DNA of 64,000 nucleotides from Halobacillus karajensis (GTDB lineage Bacteria; Bacillota; Bacilli; Bacillales; Halobacillaceae): NCBI RefSeq assembly GCF_900108515.1, contig NZ_FNWW01000004.1, positions 1 to 64,000 of the forward strand, read 5' to 3'. Shown piece by piece: positions 61,709 to 64,000 of this stretch (position 1 is its first letter; each line of letters starts with the position of its first letter). The notes under the pieces were generated by a model. It saw only the letters and a program-made list of their open reading frames with translations, ran no database searches and was not told where the DNA came from. The position numbers and the translations under genes were made by a program.

Positions 61709-62380
61709 ATGAATCAACTAAATCTCGTTACTTATGACGGGCAACTTCTCGTTGATAGTCGTGAAGTCGCTGAAATGACATACAAAAGACATGATCACTT
61801 GGTGAGAGATATAGATAACTACGTGAAAGTGATTGACCAAAACCCAAATTTGGGGACTGATGATTTTTTCATTGAAAACAACTACAGAGCAGGAACAGGA
61901 CGACTTTATAAACATTATCTCCTAACCAGAAAAGGATGCGACATGGTAGCTAACAAAATGACGGGTGAAAAAGGTGTGCTGTTTACAGCTGAATATGTAA
62001 CAAGGTTTGAAGAAATGGAGAGCAATCAACCTAGAGTCCTTTCTGATAAAGAACAGCTTATGGCATCCATGAAACTATCACTTGAAACGTCTGAGGAAAT
62101 TGGAGAAATCAAAGAAAAGGTTTCTACGTTGGAGTCTCGTTTCGAGAATGAACTGACTCTCAAGCATGCTCAGGCACAAGCTCTTCAGCATTCTATCAAG
62201 AAGCGAGTAGAGCAATTATTTGTTGATGGAGTTATGGGAGTACTGGAGTCGAAGAAGCAAATGTATTCGAGAATTCACAGCCAATTAAGAAAGGCCTTCC
62301 AAACGCCCACATATCGTGAAATCAAAAGGGATGACTTCGACGAAGCAATGCAATGGGTGAACGCTTGGAGGCCCCTGTAA
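61709..62380 (+). CDS. Rha family antirepressor with ORF6C-like C-terminus
   Basis: The 223-residue protein has the Rha N-terminal domain (VDSREVAEMTYKRHDHLVRDIDNY, FIENNYRAGTGRLYKHYLLTRKGCDMVANKMTGEKG) and a C-terminal ORF6C-like region after a coiled coil (IKKRVEQLFVDGVMGVL). Such proteins oppose phage repressors or control lysis. GGAGG precedes ATG 61709. A short AAGCGG/CCGCTT hairpin follows near 62388-62420. Confidence 0.88.
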   Translation: MNQLNLVTYDGQLLVDSREVAEMTYKRHDHLVRDIDNYVKVIDQNPNLGTDDFFIENNYRAGTGRLYKHYLLTRKGCDMVANKMTGEKGVLFTAEYVTRFEEMESNQPRVLSDKEQLMASMKLSLETSEEIGEIKEKVSTLESRFENELTLKHAQAQALQHSIKKRVEQLFVDGVMGVLESKKQMYSRIHSQLRKAFQTPTYREIKRDDFDEAMQWVNAWRPL

Positions 62381-62467
62381 TAATCGAGAAGCGGTTAGAT
62401 GCACCACCATCAGCCGCTTCCTTAAATACCTGAATGCATTATACCACACATCCAGGAGGGTTACTAG

Positions 62468-63283
62468 ATGGCAAAATTTAGGCAAGTGTACACAGAATTT
62501 TGGGACGATGCGAAAGTGACGGAAGAAATGTCACCTGAAGACAAGCTCTTTTACCTTTATTTATTAACCAACCCAAATACGACTCAAACAGGTATATATC
62601 AGATCACTAAGAAGAAAGCAGCTTTTGAGCTTGGCTATTCAAATGAAGCTATTAATAGCTTATTCGATCGGTTCATGAATTATCACAAATTGATTCGTTA
62701 TAACCCGGAAACTAGAGAGATAGCCATTAAAAATTGGGGCAAATATAACCTCAACCGTGGCGGTAAACCGATGCTGGATTGCGTAAAGAAAGAATTGGGT
62801 GAAGTAAAAGATCGGACTCTTATCCATTTTGTGGGAGATAACGTTAAAAACGCGTCAATAAAGGATTTGTACGACACGTACCACGATACGTCCGCGTCAA
62901 GGGGGCAAGAAAAAGAAGAAGAAGAACAAGAAGAAGAATTAAAAGAGGAGGAACCCGTGCGTGGGGGAGACCAAATTATTCAAGCATTGATTGATAACCA
63001 TATCGTGACTCCTGGGGGACTGACTGCCACTTTAAGGGACGATCTGATTGATGTCATGGAGAGCTTTGATTTTGAGGATCCAGAAGAAATGATCTTAGAA
63101 GCCATTAAAGATGCGGTAAGGGGAAATGGCCGCACATGGAAATTCATTTATCGAAAACTAGTCCTCTGGCAGAAGCAAGGTATTAAAAATAAGTCTCAGC
63201 TACTTGGAATGATTGATGTTAGCAGCAAACCTAAACAGGGGCAACGGAAAGTGAACTGGGAGGAGCTGGACGTCAGTGGATAA
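62468..63283 (+). CDS. Phage replisome organiser with DnaD-like C-terminus
   Basis: The 271-residue protein has the replisome organiser N-terminal winged helix (FRQVYTEFWDDAKVTEEMSPEDKLFYLYL, QTGIYQITKKKAAFELGY), a Glu/Lys-rich linker (about 148-165) and a C-terminal WKFIYRKLVLW helix as in DnaD domains. It should open the phage origin and load the helicase with its neighbours. The phage origin is often inside such genes; I could not locate iterons. Confidence 0.9.
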   Translation: MAKFRQVYTEFWDDAKVTEEMSPEDKLFYLYLLTNPNTTQTGIYQITKKKAAFELGYSNEAINSLFDRFMNYHKLIRYNPETREIAIKNWGKYNLNRGGKPMLDCVKKELGEVKDRTLIHFVGDNVKNASIKDLYDTYHDTSASRGQEKEEEEQEEELKEEEPVRGGDQIIQALIDNHIVTPGGLTATLRDDLIDVMESFDFEDPEEMILEAIKDAVRGNGRTWKFIYRKLVLWQKQGIKNKSQLLGMIDVSSKPKQGQRKVNWEELDVSG

Positions 63284-63620
63284 AAAACAAGTTCTTGAGA
63301 TATTCAAAGTGTTGCAGAATATCTATCCTCGTTTTATGCCTGAATCCACAGAAGAAGCTCAAGATAAATTGAATACTTGGACAAGAATGATGCGGGACAT
63401 GGACTTTAAACGAGTGATGAAGAAGGTTGAAGAACATATCATTGCCAACAAGTTCCCACCTTCAATTGCAGAAATATCAGCTTATGCTCCTAAGGATAAT
63501 GAAAGCTTGAGGAAAATGGAGCAATGGAGAAAGGAAGCTGAAAATGTACCGCAAGAAACGAAAGACCGCTTCCAAGCCAAATTAAAAGAGCTGATGGAGG
63601 CGAAAACAAATGGTCAATAA
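63276..63620 (+). CDS. Replicative helicase loader (G39P-like)
   Basis: The 114-residue protein starts at GTG 63276, overlapping the previous gene by 8 bases. YPRFMPESTEEAQDKLNTWTRM and FPPSIAEISAYAP are the marks of SPP1 G39P-type helicase loaders. It overlaps the helicase gene by 11 bases. Confidence 0.85.
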   Translation: MDKKQVLEIFKVLQNIYPRFMPESTEEAQDKLNTWTRMMRDMDFKRVMKKVEEHIIANKFPPSIAEISAYAPKDNESLRKMEQWRKEAENVPQETKDRFQAKLKELMEAKTNGQ

Positions 63621-64000
63621 CTACGAAGCAGAACAAGCCGTATTAGGGGCGATTCTCTTAGAGAGTTCTATCATCGGAAATTTGACTCTGGAACCTTCCC
63701 ATTTTTACAAAGGGTCGCATAGCAGAATCTACGAAGCTATGAAAGATGTAGCGGATCGTAACGAGGAAGTAAACACAGTTACTGTTTCTACGGAACTTGG
63801 CGAAGAAATCAATAAATGTGGTGGGGTAACTTACCTGATTCAACTTGCTGATGCGGTGCCAAGCACAGAACCAGTGATGCATTATCAGCAAATGATATAC
63901 GATGCTTATCGAAACAGAATGAAGAGGGAATTAGCGCTCAAGTATGCTGAACAACCTGGTGACGATTCCCTTGATCAATTAATAAAATCACTAACTGACC
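63610..64000 (+). CDS. dnaB: Replicative DNA helicase DnaB, N-terminal part (cut by window end)
   Basis: ATG 63610 follows GGAGG. The 130 visible residues are the DnaB N-terminal domain: EAEQAVLGAILLESSIIGNL, FYKGSHSRIYEAM, and GGVTYLIQLADAVPST. The RecA-like motor lies beyond the window. With the organiser and loader it forms the phage replication block. Confidence 0.92.
   Translation, partial: MVNNYEAEQAVLGAILLESSIIGNLTLEPSHFYKGSHSRIYEAMKDVADRNEEVNTVTVSTELGEEINKCGGVTYLIQLADAVPSTEPVMHYQQMIYDAYRNRMKRELALKYAEQPGDDSLDQLIKSLTD

Noticed and set aside
1-64000. CRISPR arrays, rRNA and tRNA genes
   Set aside because: No regular spaced repeats and no tRNA or rRNA cloverleaf or conserved segments were recognised on either strand.

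Overview
The window is a low-GC Bacillaceae (Firmicutes) chromosome segment. The miaA-hfq-spoVK-hflX-ynbB-glnR-glnA order at 50.3-57.1 kb is the order known from Bacillus and its relatives, and spoVK implies an endospore former. Genus cannot be fixed from the sequence; a halotolerant genus is only a guess.

Layout. (1) 1-11 kb is decayed accessory DNA: the end of an RDD membrane protein, gene fragments, a dispersed hairpin-bearing repeat, an intact GNAT acetyltransferase, two nested IS21-family elements (the inner one bounded by an exact 7-bp target duplication), a tyrosine-recombinase remnant, an intact DJ-1/PfpI protein and a decayed Old Yellow Enzyme gene. It ends with a PlcR-like regulator converging on a 39-codon secreted peptide gene that looks like a PapR-type pheromone precursor. 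(2) 11.2-32.1 kb is a co-directional, partly overlapping biosynthetic gene cluster. It holds DAHP synthase, a SerA-like dehydrogenase lacking the regulatory domains, a condensation-like protein, a carrier-thioesterase with a Cys nucleophile, an SHMT-like enzyme with altered active-site residues, an AlkZ-like DNA glycosylase homologue, an NRPS (A-T-Cy-A-T), a free carrier, a PaaK-like ligase, anthranilate-synthase-type components I and II, an MFS exporter, a degenerate condensation domain, an SDR lacking its catalytic Tyr, and an Sfp-type phosphopantetheinyl transferase. (3) 33-43.5 kb is a cupin gene, a CstR-controlled persulfide-detoxification operon with three visible operator palindromes, and a CcdA/TlpA/two-component block. 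(4) 43.6-50.2 kb holds EamA transporters, a MocR regulator, frameshifted genes and an XRE regulator. (5) 50.3-57.2 kb is the conserved core. (6) 57.25 kb to the end is the early region of a prophage placed directly after glnA: integrase, S24-type repressor, Cro-like protein, small early genes, Rha antirepressor, DnaD-like replisome organiser, helicase loader and the start of DnaB.

The candidate undescribed system is the cluster plus its flanking pheromone circuit. Reading it together (inference): a peptide signal and PlcR-like regulator would switch on the operon, possibly through a TATG-N8-CATA palindrome upstream of the DAHP synthase gene. Dedicated precursor enzymes would feed chorismate and serine pathways. 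TrpE/TrpG-like proteins would make anthranilate or 2-amino-2-deoxyisochorismate. The SHMT variant could make an alpha-substituted serine that the Cy module would cyclise to an oxazoline. The AlkZ homologue suggests that the product attacks DNA and that the host repairs the adducts. A 35-bp near-identical repeat lies at 2.47 kb and 32.74 kb, on either side of the accessory block.
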